A DNA stretch of 64,000 nt, taken from positions 186,001 through 250,000 of the forward strand of contig JAFJTR010000023.1 of the NCBI GenBank assembly GCA_022559985.1, written 5' to 3'. This document shows positions 10,644 to 22,754 of the stretch, piece after piece (the first letter of the stretch is position 1; every line of letters starts with the position of its first letter). The DNA is from Parastagonospora avenae f. sp. tritici 18332-5. Taxonomy: Eukaryota > Ascomycota > Dothideomycetes > Pleosporales > Phaeosphaeriaceae. The position numbers and the translations under genes are program-made. The notes beneath the pieces were generated by a model that saw only the letters and a program-made list of their open reading frames with translations, was not told where the DNA came from and did not search any database.

Positions 10644-12255
10644 ATGGCTGCAGAGCGAGAACGACGATGGTGGACAGACGAAGAAGACGAAGTGCTCCGT
10701 GCTCGTGTAAGGCTTCAAGGTAATTCTACCGTTCTCTCAGAGTGCTGTGTGCGGTCAGGCGGTCGCGATTGGACCGACGGGAACTAACGTAAGGATACTC
10801 CCGCCGCGCCCGTTCGTTGCATCCTGGGAGGGTTCCGTCCGCCCCATCCGTTGCATCCCAGGCACATCGCGGTATTACTGCGGACATGTGGCCATAGTCT
10901 TATGCTAATTCGAGCAGAACAGAAGAATGGCAAAGCCTTCAATTGGAACGAGATTGCAGTTCTTTTGCCTGGACGCACTAACAAGGACTGCCGGAAAAGA
11001 TGGAGCAAGGTACAAGCCGGTATCAATAAAGGGGCGTGGACGCGCGTCGAAGATGAGAAACTCCAAAAAGCAGTTGAGAAACAAGGCGCAAAGTAAGTGT
11101 CGTGGGATTTCACCTGCCCAGGTTATCTAACACTCGATGTTTCTTAGAAACATTTCATTTACAGCTCACTATACTAACATACTCTAGATGGGCACTAGTA
11201 TCAAAGAATGTGCGGACGCGAAATGCAGACCGTAAGTTTGCTCAGTTCGCGAGTCGCGTCGCATATGAGCTAATGTCCTAACTTAGAATGCGCCAAACGG
11301 TGGCAACATGTGCTTGGACCTGGATGTAAACACGGCCCTTGGACAATGGAAGAGGACCAAATACTATTAGCAGCTATCGAGAAACATGGGAACAACTGGA
11401 AACAAATAGGACTATCCGAATTGCATGGTCGGTCCAGCCACGATATCAGAAATCGGTGAGCCCCAATGTCTCACTTACTTCTGTTCATTGCTAACAGCTT
11501 GTAGGAGTGTTGCACTGACACGCCGCGGCAGGAATCAAGATCCAGCACGAACTACGCGTAGCAATTCAAATGAGGTCGGAGACACCATACAGCAGCAATG
11601 TATGAGCGACATCCAAGATCAAAGTGAGTCGGTGTTCGACAATGCATGTGTGGAGCACAGCCTCCCGGACATGGATGTCGATAGTGAAGTTGAAACGCCG
11701 CATTTCTCCGTTGCAGAAAGAGCCGAGTTAGAGCCTTCATCTGGATCCAATATCAGAGAGGTCTCCCATGCTATCAATATCGACAATACCGGCGAATCTT
11801 CAAACATGGACCCTATGTGGAGATGGTCGGACTTTACAACCTATCCTCTGCTGTTTGATGAACAGCAACTGTGCATGACACCAAGCACCGGAAACTCCTC
11901 CAGTTGCTCCAATACAGCCGACGCAATGCTTTCAACACCACCATACCCACATTCTGGGTTCGCAACTTCGGCCGCTCTTCCCTTGCATGAGATAGGTTTT
12001 AGCGCTCTTGACAACCGCACGACGGATACAGCCCAAGTTTTCGGAGACCACGCCGGGACATTCAATAACGTAGAAACGCCCCTATCGTTGATGCTAGGGT
12101 TTCCAGACAACGCTTCGTGTCCGACCACCACACCGGAGAAGAAGGGCCATGTCACCATAAGTTTCAAGCAAGTGGACGCACAAGTTGCACAGGACATCAC
12201 GTCCAGCGTTTTGAAGTACAACAACAGTCTAGTGATTAAACTATATCTAGAGTGA
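10644..12255 (+). CDS. R1R2R3-type Myb transcription factor, probable cluster regulator
   Basis: Five exons: 10644-10719, 10918-11092, 11188-11231, 11287-11455 and 11505-12255, giving 404 aa. The N-terminal 165 residues hold three Myb/SANT repeats. Repeat 1 runs from RRWWTDEEDEVL to DCRKRW, with exon 1 joined in frame to EQKNGKAFNWNEIA. Repeat 2 runs from KGAWTRVEDEKL to QCAKRW. Repeat 3 runs from HGPWTMEEDQILL to DIRNR. The rest is Ser/Thr/Asp-rich and lacks recognisable domains, as expected for an activation region. The protein should act in the nucleus. It sits between the reductase and the PKS, and pathway-specific control is inferred from that position. Intron 1 (198 nt) is long for this genome, so the 5' end is the least certain part. 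Zn2Cys6 factors are the more usual fungal cluster regulators. Confidence 0.85.
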
Positions 12256-13655
12256 ATATAGCCCGCCTTGAATCTCTACGCTCTTCACGCTGTTAGTAAT
12301 GTATTAGCCTGGCACCTCAGTTCACACAGTACACTGTGAACTGCATCTCACGTGACTCTACTAGTAATCTGCTTACTCATCTTGGTTGTGTATATAATCG
12401 CTCTACGTAGCTCTCTCAATACAAGAACCTTCTCCCTCTTTCATGTCTGCTCGGTCCTCCCACATCTAACATAATGATCAGAGGGAAATTTCGATGTAGA
12501 GAATCGCAATGCGCACGGAAATACACATATGGAGCAGCGTTAGTTGATCACCATGGAATTCGGTATACCCTTAAGAAAGCTCAGCATTATCGCTTTCTCT
12601 TGCAGTTACAGGGTCACCGAGTATCCCGGTATTCAACAAATTGATGACAGTAAGGTTGTGAATGTATAGTTGCAATACCCTGCAGTCCTTCAATGCTGAT
12701 CATCCTCTTCGGCTGATATTCAAGGTTGCATCATGTAGATAACAATGAAAGGATGACCATTTAATCAGCGAGATGCATATTAGACTGTCCGAGGTAGAAC
12801 CGCTATGGGTGATACAGTCAGCAAAGACCTGAGTTCGCTGACTGAAGATACTTGGCGTCGGGGATAAGAATTCTTACACGCGCCCTCGATGTGTTGTCCT
12901 GGCTTGTCACATCTAGAGTGGAGAGCTGCAACTCGACTCACATTACTTAGTAAGATTACGTGCATATATTGGCACTACACAATAGGTAAATTGTGTCGTG
13001 CAATGTTCGTCAGCCTTCCTGTTGTGCCTCCATGGTCCACACAGTCACATTGGACGAAGATAAGGACGATACCAGAAGGACTAAACCAACAGGAAAACCA
13101 CCAGGAAATAGATATTTGGGGAGTTCAATAGTGTTTTTGGTAGCATGCTACATAGTGTACGTGGCCAAAATTGAACAAAGCGTGGACTTTATCGAAGAAA
13201 AGACAACCTGATTAGTACGAGTAAGGTCACGAAAGACGTTGATAGGCTCGCGATTTCGTCTTTCTGTATCCGAGACTAAGAGGCGGTATGCGTGGTTGCC
13301 AAATGAAACGCGTGGGGAAGAAAGCACGTCCCATCACATCCAGTGCCTGCAGCTGTTCCAGCCGCCCCACAGTGTAGCTTTCGTTGCTCAATGCTCGCCG
13401 CCATTTCGGACCCGAGTTATGTCACTCTAGCATGTAGCTCATAGGGCTAAATTCACGCAATTATAGCGCTACTAATTGAGAACAACTTTCAACAGGTTAG
13501 TGTGTCTGAAAGAAGAAAACGCCTCCCTCGTGCTACCTCGAAGTGATAGAAGACTTTCCTGTCATCTAAAGCACAATTATCTGTTTCTAGTACGTGTCCT
13601 ATATCATCAGTTCAACGTTTCCAGCCTGACTGTTCAACACAAGGTCTCGAGAAGT
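12256..13655. other. Intergenic region upstream of the PKS, about 1.4 kb
   Basis: It holds the inverted repeat at 12318-12343 and short frames only. No open frame resembles a starter-acyltransferase (SAT) domain, which matters because the PKS begins directly with its ketosynthase. GTGTATATAA at about 12388 is TATA-like but far from any gene start. Confidence 0.55.
12318..12343. promoter_or_regulatory. Inverted repeat downstream of the Myb gene
   Basis: Arms CAGTTCACA and TGTGAACTG are perfect 9-bp complements around an 8-bp centre. It lies about 60 bp after the Myb stop codon and 1.3 kb upstream of the PKS. It could be a 3' hairpin or a dimeric factor site; the sequence does not decide. Confidence 0.4.
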
Positions 13656-16600
13656 ATGGCACAGAATACAGAACTTGATGGCATTGCCATCGTAGGGATG
13701 GGGTGTAAGTTCCCCGGCGCCGACTCTATCGAAGAGTACTGGGACCTCTTGGACGCTGGACGATCAATGGTCACCGAGCCACCCAAAGGACGCTTCCCCT
13801 CCCATGAACACGGGAGAAGTACCGACAAATCCGTCTTCTTCGGCAATTACATCAGTGACATTGATAGTTTCGACAATCGCTTTTTCAAGAAATCAGGCCG
13901 CGAGGCCGCTTCTATGGACCCGCAACAAAGACTTCTGCTGGAAGTTGCCTATCAGGCATTGGAATCAGCTGGCTTCTTTGGGCCTAGACAGCAAGATACG
14001 GAGGTGGGTTGTTTTGTGGGTGTCTGTGCATCGGACTACAATGGTAAGTCTCTTCTACGTACCGCGATAACATGCCTGGCCTGACTTGGTCACCTACAAT
14101 CAGACAATGTTGCCAGTCACCCAGCCAACGCCTTCTCGACCTTGGGCACGTTGCGCGCGTTCCTTACCGGTCGAATTAGCCATTTCTTTGGTTTGAGCGG
14201 CCCTTCAATCACATATGACACCGCGTGCTCGTCGTCCGCAGTCGCCATAGACGCTGCATGCAAGGCGATTGCTCACGGAGACTGCACAAGCGCACTTGCG
14301 GGAGGCGTATCTCTGTTGACCAGCCCGAACTTCTTCCAGAACTTGGCTGCCGCCTCTTTTCTAAGTCCTACCGGTCCTACAAAGTCCTTCGATCAAAGAG
14401 CGGACGGCTACTGTAGAGGCGAAGGTGTTGGGCTGGTTGTGTTGAAGAAATTGTCGCTGGCCTTGCAGGACGGCGACCATATCTTTGGCACCATTCTTGC
14501 CACGTCTGTCAAACAAAGCAGCAATAAAGTACCCATCACTGTTCCATATAGCCCGTCGCATACCGCACTTTACCAGCAGGTGCTGAGAATGGCCGGTGTG
14601 GCTGCAGAGGACGTCACGTACCTGGAGGCCCACGGAACCGGCACGCCAATCGGCGACGTTCTCGAGTTTGATGCTCTCAGAGCAACCTTCGCTAGCAAAC
14701 AGCGACAACGACCTCTCCATGTAGGCTCTGTCAAGAGTAACATCGGCCATACGGAGAGTACGTCCGGGGCGGCTAGTCTGATCAAGACGCTGTTGATGAT
14801 GCAAAAAAGACAGATCCCCGGACAGGCGAATTACTCAACGCCAAACCCCAAAATTGATCTTTCTGGAGGTCAGTTTGTAATCCCTACACGAACGCAACAT
14901 TGGGCAGCAGACACGCTCATATCCGTTGTGAACAATTATGGGGCTGCCGGCAGCATTGCGGCCATCGTGGTCAAGGAAGCACCATCCTTGAACGCTGGAA
15001 ATTCGGAGAGCAAATCCCTGCCAAGTTTTCCGATCGTCGTATCCGGAAATAGCGCGAAAAGTCTTGCTGCAAATTGCGAAAAGCTGAGAAAGTTCGTGTC
15101 CGGGCGAGGGAAGGATATCCAGATCGCGGACATCGCTTTCAACCTGGCTGACCGGCAAAACCGCGCTTTGCCGCATATTTTCGCCCGCACTGTCACGAGC
15201 TTCTCGGAGCTGGACGCCCACCTCGCAAGCGTCACATCAAACTTGACGGAGCATGAGACTGGCAAGAAACGGCCTGTGGTGTTAGCCTTTGGTGGCCAAA
15301 CAACGCGGTCTATTGGCCTAAGTAAAGTGGTTTACAACTCTTCCGTCCTGTTGCGTAGATACCTGGATGAATGCGACGGCGTACTAAAGACTTTCGGGTA
15401 CCAGCGGGGACTCTATCCCGCTATCTTCGACACCAGCTCTCAAGATGACGTTGTTGGTCTCCAGTGTATGCAGTTCGCTCTGCATTATGCTTGTGCGCAG
15501 ACTTGGATTGCTTGTGGCCTTCAAGTCGATCGCATCGTCGGACACTCCTTTGGCCAACTCGTCGCTCTGACCGTGTCGGGCGTTCTATCGCTCGTGGACG
15601 GACTCAGACTGGTATATGGACGCGCCGTCCTGATGAGAGACAGATGGGGACCAGAACGTGGCTCCATGGTTGCTCTAGAGGCTGACGAAAACGAAACAAG
15701 GGCACTGATTGCCTCTGTCTATCAAAATGACTCCACGGCCCTTGAATTGGAAATCGCATGCTTCAACGGACCTAAAAGCCAAGTCATCGTTGGGTCTGCC
15801 GCTGCTGTCGAGAGTCTTGTCGCTATTCTGCGGCGAAATCGAACCAAACACACAGTGCTCAACGTGTCGCACGGTTTCCACTCGCGCTTTTGCGACCCCA
15901 TCCTGCCTGAGCTAAACGCACTGGCGAGTAGCCTGGCGTTCAAGGAGCCCACCATACCCATTGAGACGTGTTCCAGGAGTGAGACGTGGGGCGTACACAC
16001 TGCAAAGCTCATCGCTGATCACACCCGCACGCCAGTATATTTTGGAGACGCTGTTAAACGCATCGAGGCGGACCTCGGACGCGCTACGTGGATTGAAGCC
16101 GGTTCGAACTCATCTATAACGGGTATGGTCCGCCGCGCTGCCTCAATAACCGTTGACCACCTGTACTGCCCTGTGAACCTTACCCGAGACGACGCCATGG
16201 GAACGATGGCCGATACTTCAGTAAAACTCTGGAAGAATGGCCACAACGTTCAGTTCTGGCCTTTCCATCGCGCTCAAGCGGAATCATATTGCCGTTTGAG
16301 CCTGCCTCCATACCAGTTCGAGAAGACGCGCCACTGGCTGGACTTCAACCTTGACGCTATGCGGGAACCCAAAATCGTCGCACCTGTGACAGTAACACCC
16401 CTGGTTCTAGAGCCTGCTGTTGTTGTTGAAGTAGATCCCGTATTTATTACCTTCTCGGGCTTTCAGGATGCGGAGCAGAAGCTCAGTGTTTTCACTATCG
16501 ACCCGCGTGCTCCTGAATGGTCAACAATGCTCGCAGGACATGCGGTGTTGGCTGAACCCCTCTGTCCCGCCCCTCTATACATTGAATTGGCTACTCGCGC

Positions 16601-19600
16601 AGCAAGGAAAATTGCAAACCTTCATGGCCTACAAAACGCTGAACATGCTCGCGTGGATGGCCTGGAGATCACTTCTGCATTGGGCGCAAGTCATGACAAG
16701 ATGATCAAACTTACTCTCGACCAAACAAATCATGGGAGCAACGAGTACAGCTTCACGTTCCAGGCCCATAGCCGTGGTGTGTCTCCAACAGAAGCAGATC
16801 ATCTCTCCACGCATGCTATTGGCAAAGTCGAGATTGCTTCGGTCGACGACAAGGCCTCCATCGCCGAATTTAACCGCTTAGCCAAGCTCCTTCGATTTCA
16901 CGACTTCGATGAGTCCGAGGCTTCTCAGAAGGGAGAGGCGGTCCACGGTAGCCTCGTATACAAAATCTTCTCACGTGTCGTTCAATATCATGACTTCTAC
17001 AAGGGAGTACGCAAAGTCACGAGCAATGCAGGCGTCATTTCGGCACATGTTTCTCTGCCAGAAGACCAACCTGCTGCTTTTGGTAGCCTTGTGACGAACC
17101 CAGTGGCCATTGACAACTTCCTACAGGTGCCCGGTATCTACGCAAATTGCTTGGCACCATGTCCATCGGACGAAGTGTTTGTTTGCACCCACGTCGACCG
17201 GGTCCAGCTATCGCAAGATTTTGCTCTGAGCGGGAGCGATGGCTGGGATGTCCTTGCAATGTCCACGCCTTCTGGTGAGAGGGAATGCAGCAACGACATA
17301 TTTGTTAAAGATCATATCACAGGACAGCTGGTGTTCGTCGTCTTCGGCGCTGCCTTCACAAGGGTGCGAATCTCGTCCCTGTCCAAAGTATTGTTCCGCA
17401 CAAATGGGCATGACGGCGCGACAGCTCCTGCAGCCACTTTCCGACCCGCCCCAGCTGCTGCAAAGGCTTCGGTCAAGGCTGAAACTTTCACAAATATGGC
17501 TACTGTTGCTGTTCGACCTCCACCTATGTCTTTAGCATCTTATCGGGACCCTGTCGCTAAGGGCTCCACGCCACATCTCAATGGAGAGACTGTTCAGGCG
17601 GTGCCGCAAGTGCCTGCAGCAAGAACTCATGTGGACCCACAGCTGCAAACTCCTGGTGTCGAGGAACGACTTCGCAACATGCTCAGCAAGATTACGGACG
17701 TACCTGCAGATCAGTTCCAAGGAGATGTGCAGCTTGAGGACCTCGGCATCGACTCTCTGATGGCTACTGAGATCGTTTCCGAAGTATCTGATGTCTTTGG
17801 CATTTCAATACCGCAGGACCACCTTCAAGATCTCCTGACTTTTGCGTCGCTGCGTGACTATCTCGACAGGCGAAATGGCAGTGCCGCGCCTGCAGTCCAA
17901 CAACAGCTGTCTTCCGTTGAGCCCGTAGTCTCCAAAGTGCCCGGTAGGCAAGAGCCCGTCGTCACTAGTGAACCAGTCCGCTCGATACCTGTCAGCTCGC
18001 ACGTAGAGTCCCAGACCACAGAGGCACTGGCAAACACAGGCATGCAGCAGATGATATCGCGTCTTGCGCAACTTCTAGGTGAACATCTGGACTGCCCAGC
18101 GCACAGTTTCGAGCACTCGGGTGCTCTCGTAGACTATGGCCTGGACTCGCTGCTATGCATGGAGCTTATGAGCGACGTCCAGCAGATCTTCAATGTCTCT
18201 ATTGATCTGGCGCAGCTCACCATGGAGAGCACGTACGGCGACCTCATCGACATCTTCGTGCGTGCCGTCGGTGGCACGATCACGGTAGACAGCAGTAACA
18301 CTCCTACCACGTCCTCGCACATGAGTAGTCCAGAGCGTGCGCGGTCGTCTGGCTTCACGACACCGATGACGGACGGTGGCCCCGATCTCGACAAGGAAAA
18401 TTTGGCCGGTCTGAAGGCCGCATCTCCCTCGCCTCTAATCAGTGCTTACGATGACTTCGAATGGGTGAAGACACAATTCGATCAACTCGCAAGGGAGCAC
18501 AACTTCTCTGGATTCTACCAAAAGGTTCACCCGAAGCAAGTGGAGCTGGTCGTGGCTTACGTTGTGGAGGCCTTTGCCGATCTCGGAATGGATCTGAATC
18601 GGTTGCATCCTGGGGACGAGATACCTCTGCCCGACGTACTTCCCAAACATGAACAGCTTGCCGGCGCGTTGAACCACATCCTACGGGAGGGAAAGATTGC
18701 CGATTACGACGGCAAGCGGTACGTCCGCTCAGATGTGCCGATTGAGGGCCTGTCTTCTAAGACCCTCTTCCGCGATATCGTCGAGCAATTTCCTCAGCAT
18801 GCGGACGAACACAAACTTCTTAATATCTGTGGTGCGGAGCTTGCCGCCCTTGTGCGAGGAAAGAAAGATCCATTGGCTTTGCTGTATGGCAACAAAGCCA
18901 ATCGAACCATTTTGGAAAACGTGTACAGCACAAGCCCTATGTACATTATTATGTCTCGGCTTCTCACCACGTTCTTAGAGCAGACTCTGAGCTCGTTTTC
19001 ATCAGGACCGGATGGAAAGGTCCATATTCTAGAGCTCGGCGCAGGCACCGGATCGACGACAAAGTGGATCGTAGATGCTCTCGTGCAGCGCGGCATACCG
19101 CTCGAATACACGTTCACAGACATTTCCTCCTCGCTCGTGTCCGCGGGGAAGCGGAAGTTCGCAAAGTACGGGACCGTAATGAATTACGCCACTTTAGACA
19201 TTGAGAGGGAGCCGCCGATCGATCTGCAGGGTCAGTTCGACATCGTATTGTCGACAAATTGCATCCACGCCACCAAGAATCTATCCTCATCGCTTTCCAA
19301 CATCAACAAGCTTCTGAAACCACACGGCTTCGTCTCGCTAGTAGAGTTCACCACTCGCTTCCTCTGGTTTGACCTCGTCTTCGGCCTGCTCGATGGATGG
19401 TGGGCCTTCGAAGATGGCCGTCGCTATGTGCTCGCCACGCCGGAGACGTGGGCAGGCACCATGCGTGCCAGCGGCTTCGGTCACGTTTCGTGGACAGGCG
19501 GTTCAACGCGTGAGTCCGAGACCGTCAGGATCATTACCGGTTTCAAGCAGCCTGTTGCCGAACCCAGTCGCTACCAAAGCGTCCCTCAAGACCGGAGAAG

Positions 19601-20718
19601 CGGCGTCGAGACCGTGGTCTTTGGCCATACCGACAAAAGTTTGCCTCTACGAGCTGATATACACTATCCTTCGCCTGCACAGGCGTCCGCACACGAGACA
19701 TGGCCCATTGGTACGCAATAATGTGTATTCTTTCACTCTTTATCTTGCCGTTAGTGGCTCCGCAGCTAACGCCGTGGACCCAGGCCTGATGATACACGGG
19801 GGTGGACACGTGATGCTCTCGCGGAAGGATGTGCGTCCACGCCAAACGCAGCTTCTCCTCGATAATGGCGTACTGCCCGTGGCCATCGACTATCGCCTCT
19901 GCCCCGAAACCACGCTCCTCGAAGGCCCGCTCGTCGATGCCCACAGCGCTTACACCTGGGCTCGACGCGTTCTCCCGACTCTGAACCTCACCAGCACTTC
20001 GGTCCGCATCGATGCGTCTCGAGTGGTCGTCGTCGGCTGGTCAACGGGGGGTACGGTCGCCATGTCGCTGGCTTGGACGTCCGTGCCGCGAGGCCTGCCA
20101 GCTCCTGATGGCATCCTTGTCTTCTACTGCCCTACTGACTACGAAGACGAGTTCTGGACCCGGCCAAACGTTCCAGACCACACGGACGCCTACGCCGAGG
20201 ACAAGTTCGATCTCCTTGAGGGAGTGTATCCTGCGCCTATCACGGCGTACAACGTCCCGTCCAAGATGGTAGCCATGGCCGGCTGGATAGCTCCGAAAGA
20301 TGCGCGGAGCCGCATCGTCCTGCATATGAATTGGCACGGCCAGACGCTTCCCGTCCTCTTTCGAGGCCTTCCAAGTGCAAAGCACGCCGGGCGAACCAAA
20401 GATGTAACGTGGCAAAACATGGCGCAGCCGTCAAATGATGAGATCGTACAGGGCAGCCCGTACGCTCAGATCGTTAGGGGCAACTACAAGTCGCCAACGC
20501 ACATCGTCTTCGGCACTAACGACGATCTCATTCCATGGCAGCAGGCAAAGCGGACGACGGATGCGCTACGCACCGCAGGAATCGATTCCGGGCTGACATT
20601 GGTGAAAGACCAACCGCACCTGTTCGACATGTATGGAGACCCGACAGGAAAGAAGTGGGAAGCGGTGCTTGAGGGGTATGCTTTTCTTTTCAACAGAATT
20701 GGAAGGGGTAAAGAGTAG
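13656..20718 (+). CDS. Non-reducing polyketide synthase, KS-AT-PT-ACP-ACP-CMeT-hydrolase
   Basis: Three exons, 13656-14043, 14104-19710 and 19784-20718, encode 2309 aa. KS starts at about residue 9 and has its active Cys171 in DTACSSS plus EAHGTGTP and NIGHTE. The acyltransferase has GHSFGQ (Ser near 611). The product-template domain has GHAVLAEPLCP (His942) and Asp1133 in AIDNFLQVPGIY. Two carrier domains have Ser1347 (GIDSLM) and Ser1478 (GLDSLL). The C-methyltransferase carries the SAM loop ELGAGTGSTT near 1775. The C-terminal alpha/beta-hydrolase starts LMIHGGGH, rebuilt across intron 2, with Ser2085 in GWSTGG and His2277 in QPHLF. There are no KR, DH or ER domains. Such enzymes make C-methylated orsellinate-type aromatic acids and release them by hydrolysis; chain length is not predictable here. 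Unusually, no SAT domain precedes the KS. The start is the ATG just before the conserved DGIAIVGMGCKFPGA. Confidence 0.95.
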
Positions 20719-21390
20719 TCTATACAACTTCTTTTGGTAGAATTCCCACTGAGCGCATGTTTTAGATAGCACCGACTAGAGGTGGTACTGATGAATGTTG
20801 AGGTTGTATGGTGGCCGCGGCTTCGTGAGTCGGTGCATACGTGTTCGGCTGGTGCGGAGTCGCCATGTCGAACGACCACGGTCGCGATCGTATTCATGAG
20901 GGTGATGATGCGAAACACGAGGATGGGATGTTGTGGAGAGAAGCGATGATTTCACTTTACCTAGTTGATGGTTACAAGAGTGATCACGATGTTACGATAA
21001 GTTAATGACAAAAGAATCCTGAAAGCACAAGCCATGCTCACATACCTAAGCCATTCATCTCGTTCGCGGATCAGCGCCCTTTGCCTTTCGCCCTCGCGAG
21101 TTAAATATGAACATATAGCCGCTGTTCGATTCAAAATCTAGTTCGTTCAAAAACTATGAATTGCAGGTGATTGAAACCAGTGCTGAGTAAGCCAAAAACA
21201 TTGGAATGTATTTTCGGCAACACCTTCCCGATGCCTGCCGCCGGGATGCCTGGGTCAACGCTACAGCCGTTGTGTCAGCTTCGAGGTCCAATAATTTACG
21301 ATATCTCCCCATCCGCCCTTATGCTTCCTCCATCAATGCTTGCCTAATTTTCAAATCTGTATCTCAAATCGGAGTAAAAGGAGAGCCACC
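20719..21390. other. Intergenic region after the PKS
   Basis: This contains the PKS 3' UTR and the upstream region of the membrane protein gene. No other feature could be supported. Confidence 0.55.
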
Positions 21391-22221
21391 ATGGAAAACA
21401 ATGCAGCAGAGATCTTGCTTGTCGAACGTCGGCAACAAGCCCAGGAGCGCAACGCCAGCGGGGACATTCGCGAATTTCGCGCCGTGTATCTCACTCGCCT
21501 AGTACTTCGCATCTTATCGCTTGCGACCTGCACGGCGATTGTCGTTCTGCTCGCACAAACGATACGATCATACAGCCAAACGAAGCACGCTACTAATCCA
21601 TACAGAGATGGAAGCGGAACATTTCCGGTCTGGCCTGACGTATTGAAACTGTATCCCTCGTACGCACTTTTAGCAGCTGCACTTTTGGCTGGTATCTTCA
21701 GCTTGGTGCTAGTGGTCGCGAGCTTTCACAAAAATGTCAGTAAAGACATGCACGAGAGCAACAAACGTGCTGAGTAGTTTTGCAGGTGCGAAGAATGACA
21801 AAGACTGGCAATGTGACAACTATTGCCATATCATCGATCTGTCTCATCGTATGGGTCATCGTAACGGCATACTATGGATCTTGGGATACAACCAAGACTA
21901 ATTGGGACCTGCTGTGAGTTCGAACTTGGCTGAGTGTAGGCCAAAGCACGAAAAGCTGATACCGTTCCAGCTCCTGGAGCTGCACACACCAAGACGAAAG
22001 ATTCGATTATCGAGACATTGACTTCAGTACAATGTGCACTGAAATGGTGAGTAGTTTCAATCATGTAAGGGTGGGCTAACAGCGATTAGCGATTCGCATT
22101 CTGGGCTGGCGTTGGCCTCGCTGGCATGGAGCTCATCAACCTGCTCTTGTTCGTGTTCTGGTGGTTAAAAACGAGAAAATCGCGCGGGTACAAGAACCTT
22201 GGAGAGATAGCGATGACTTGA
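21391..22221 (+). CDS. Four-helix membrane protein of unknown function
   Basis: Four exons, 21391-21735, 21786-21913, 21971-22046 and 22090-22221, encode 226 aa. The start ATG has a good context (GCCACCATGG). Four hydrophobic helices are visible: about residues 31-52 (after a basic stretch), 92-112, 125-145 and 184-205. The loop between helices 3 and 4 contains SWSCTHQDERFDY and TMCTEM, giving two luminal or external cysteines. A basic tail follows helix 4. The four-span plan with a Cys-bearing second loop resembles MARVEL or claudin-like fungal proteins, but I do not recognise the family with certainty. It follows the PKS on the same strand, so it could be part of the cluster or its first neighbour. 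Confidence 0.75.
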
Positions 22222-22754
22222 AATACTTGCGAGTCGAGATATGGGCGAGCACTGTACTCGAGATGTATGAAGCCTATCCATTTTAATCTCCCATCGAGTT
22301 GTGCGATAACAAGGGTGTGCCATGTGCGGGAAGATCGTGCGAAGCCAACTGCGGTTTAGCCTCGTACTGACGTCACTAGGTACTGCTTTCGGCTTCTACT
22401 TCCAGATGTCGCTCTACACCTAATTGTCGAGCGTGCATTAGACAGTTCAACATTCGAAATGACCCGCGAACATTATTCAGACTGAGAGTCTCGTGAGTGA
22501 TCCATAAAGGACTACCGAAAGTAACAGGGCGAGTCGTGTTGTGGAAGTCAGGGCGGGCCCGCAAGCTCAACCCCACAATGCCTCGGCGCGTTTACTTAAG
22601 CCATCAGGACGGCAATGAAAAGCGGGGTGACGGTCATCGTGCATCGTTCGGTTGAATAGAGCGTCGAATTCCCAACTCATTTGTGAACTCACTTCGCACA
22701 CCGTTGTCAAGTTCAATTTGGGCAAGCGACCGGGACGATACTAAAGGCACCATC
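22222..22754. other. Intergenic region
   Basis: This is the spacer upstream of the cyclase gene, and no supported feature was seen in it. Confidence 0.5.

Noticed and set aside
12889..13211. Short plus-strand frames upstream of the PKS as a possible SAT exon
   Set aside because: No SAT motif, no splice path into the KS frame, and composition unlike the PKS.
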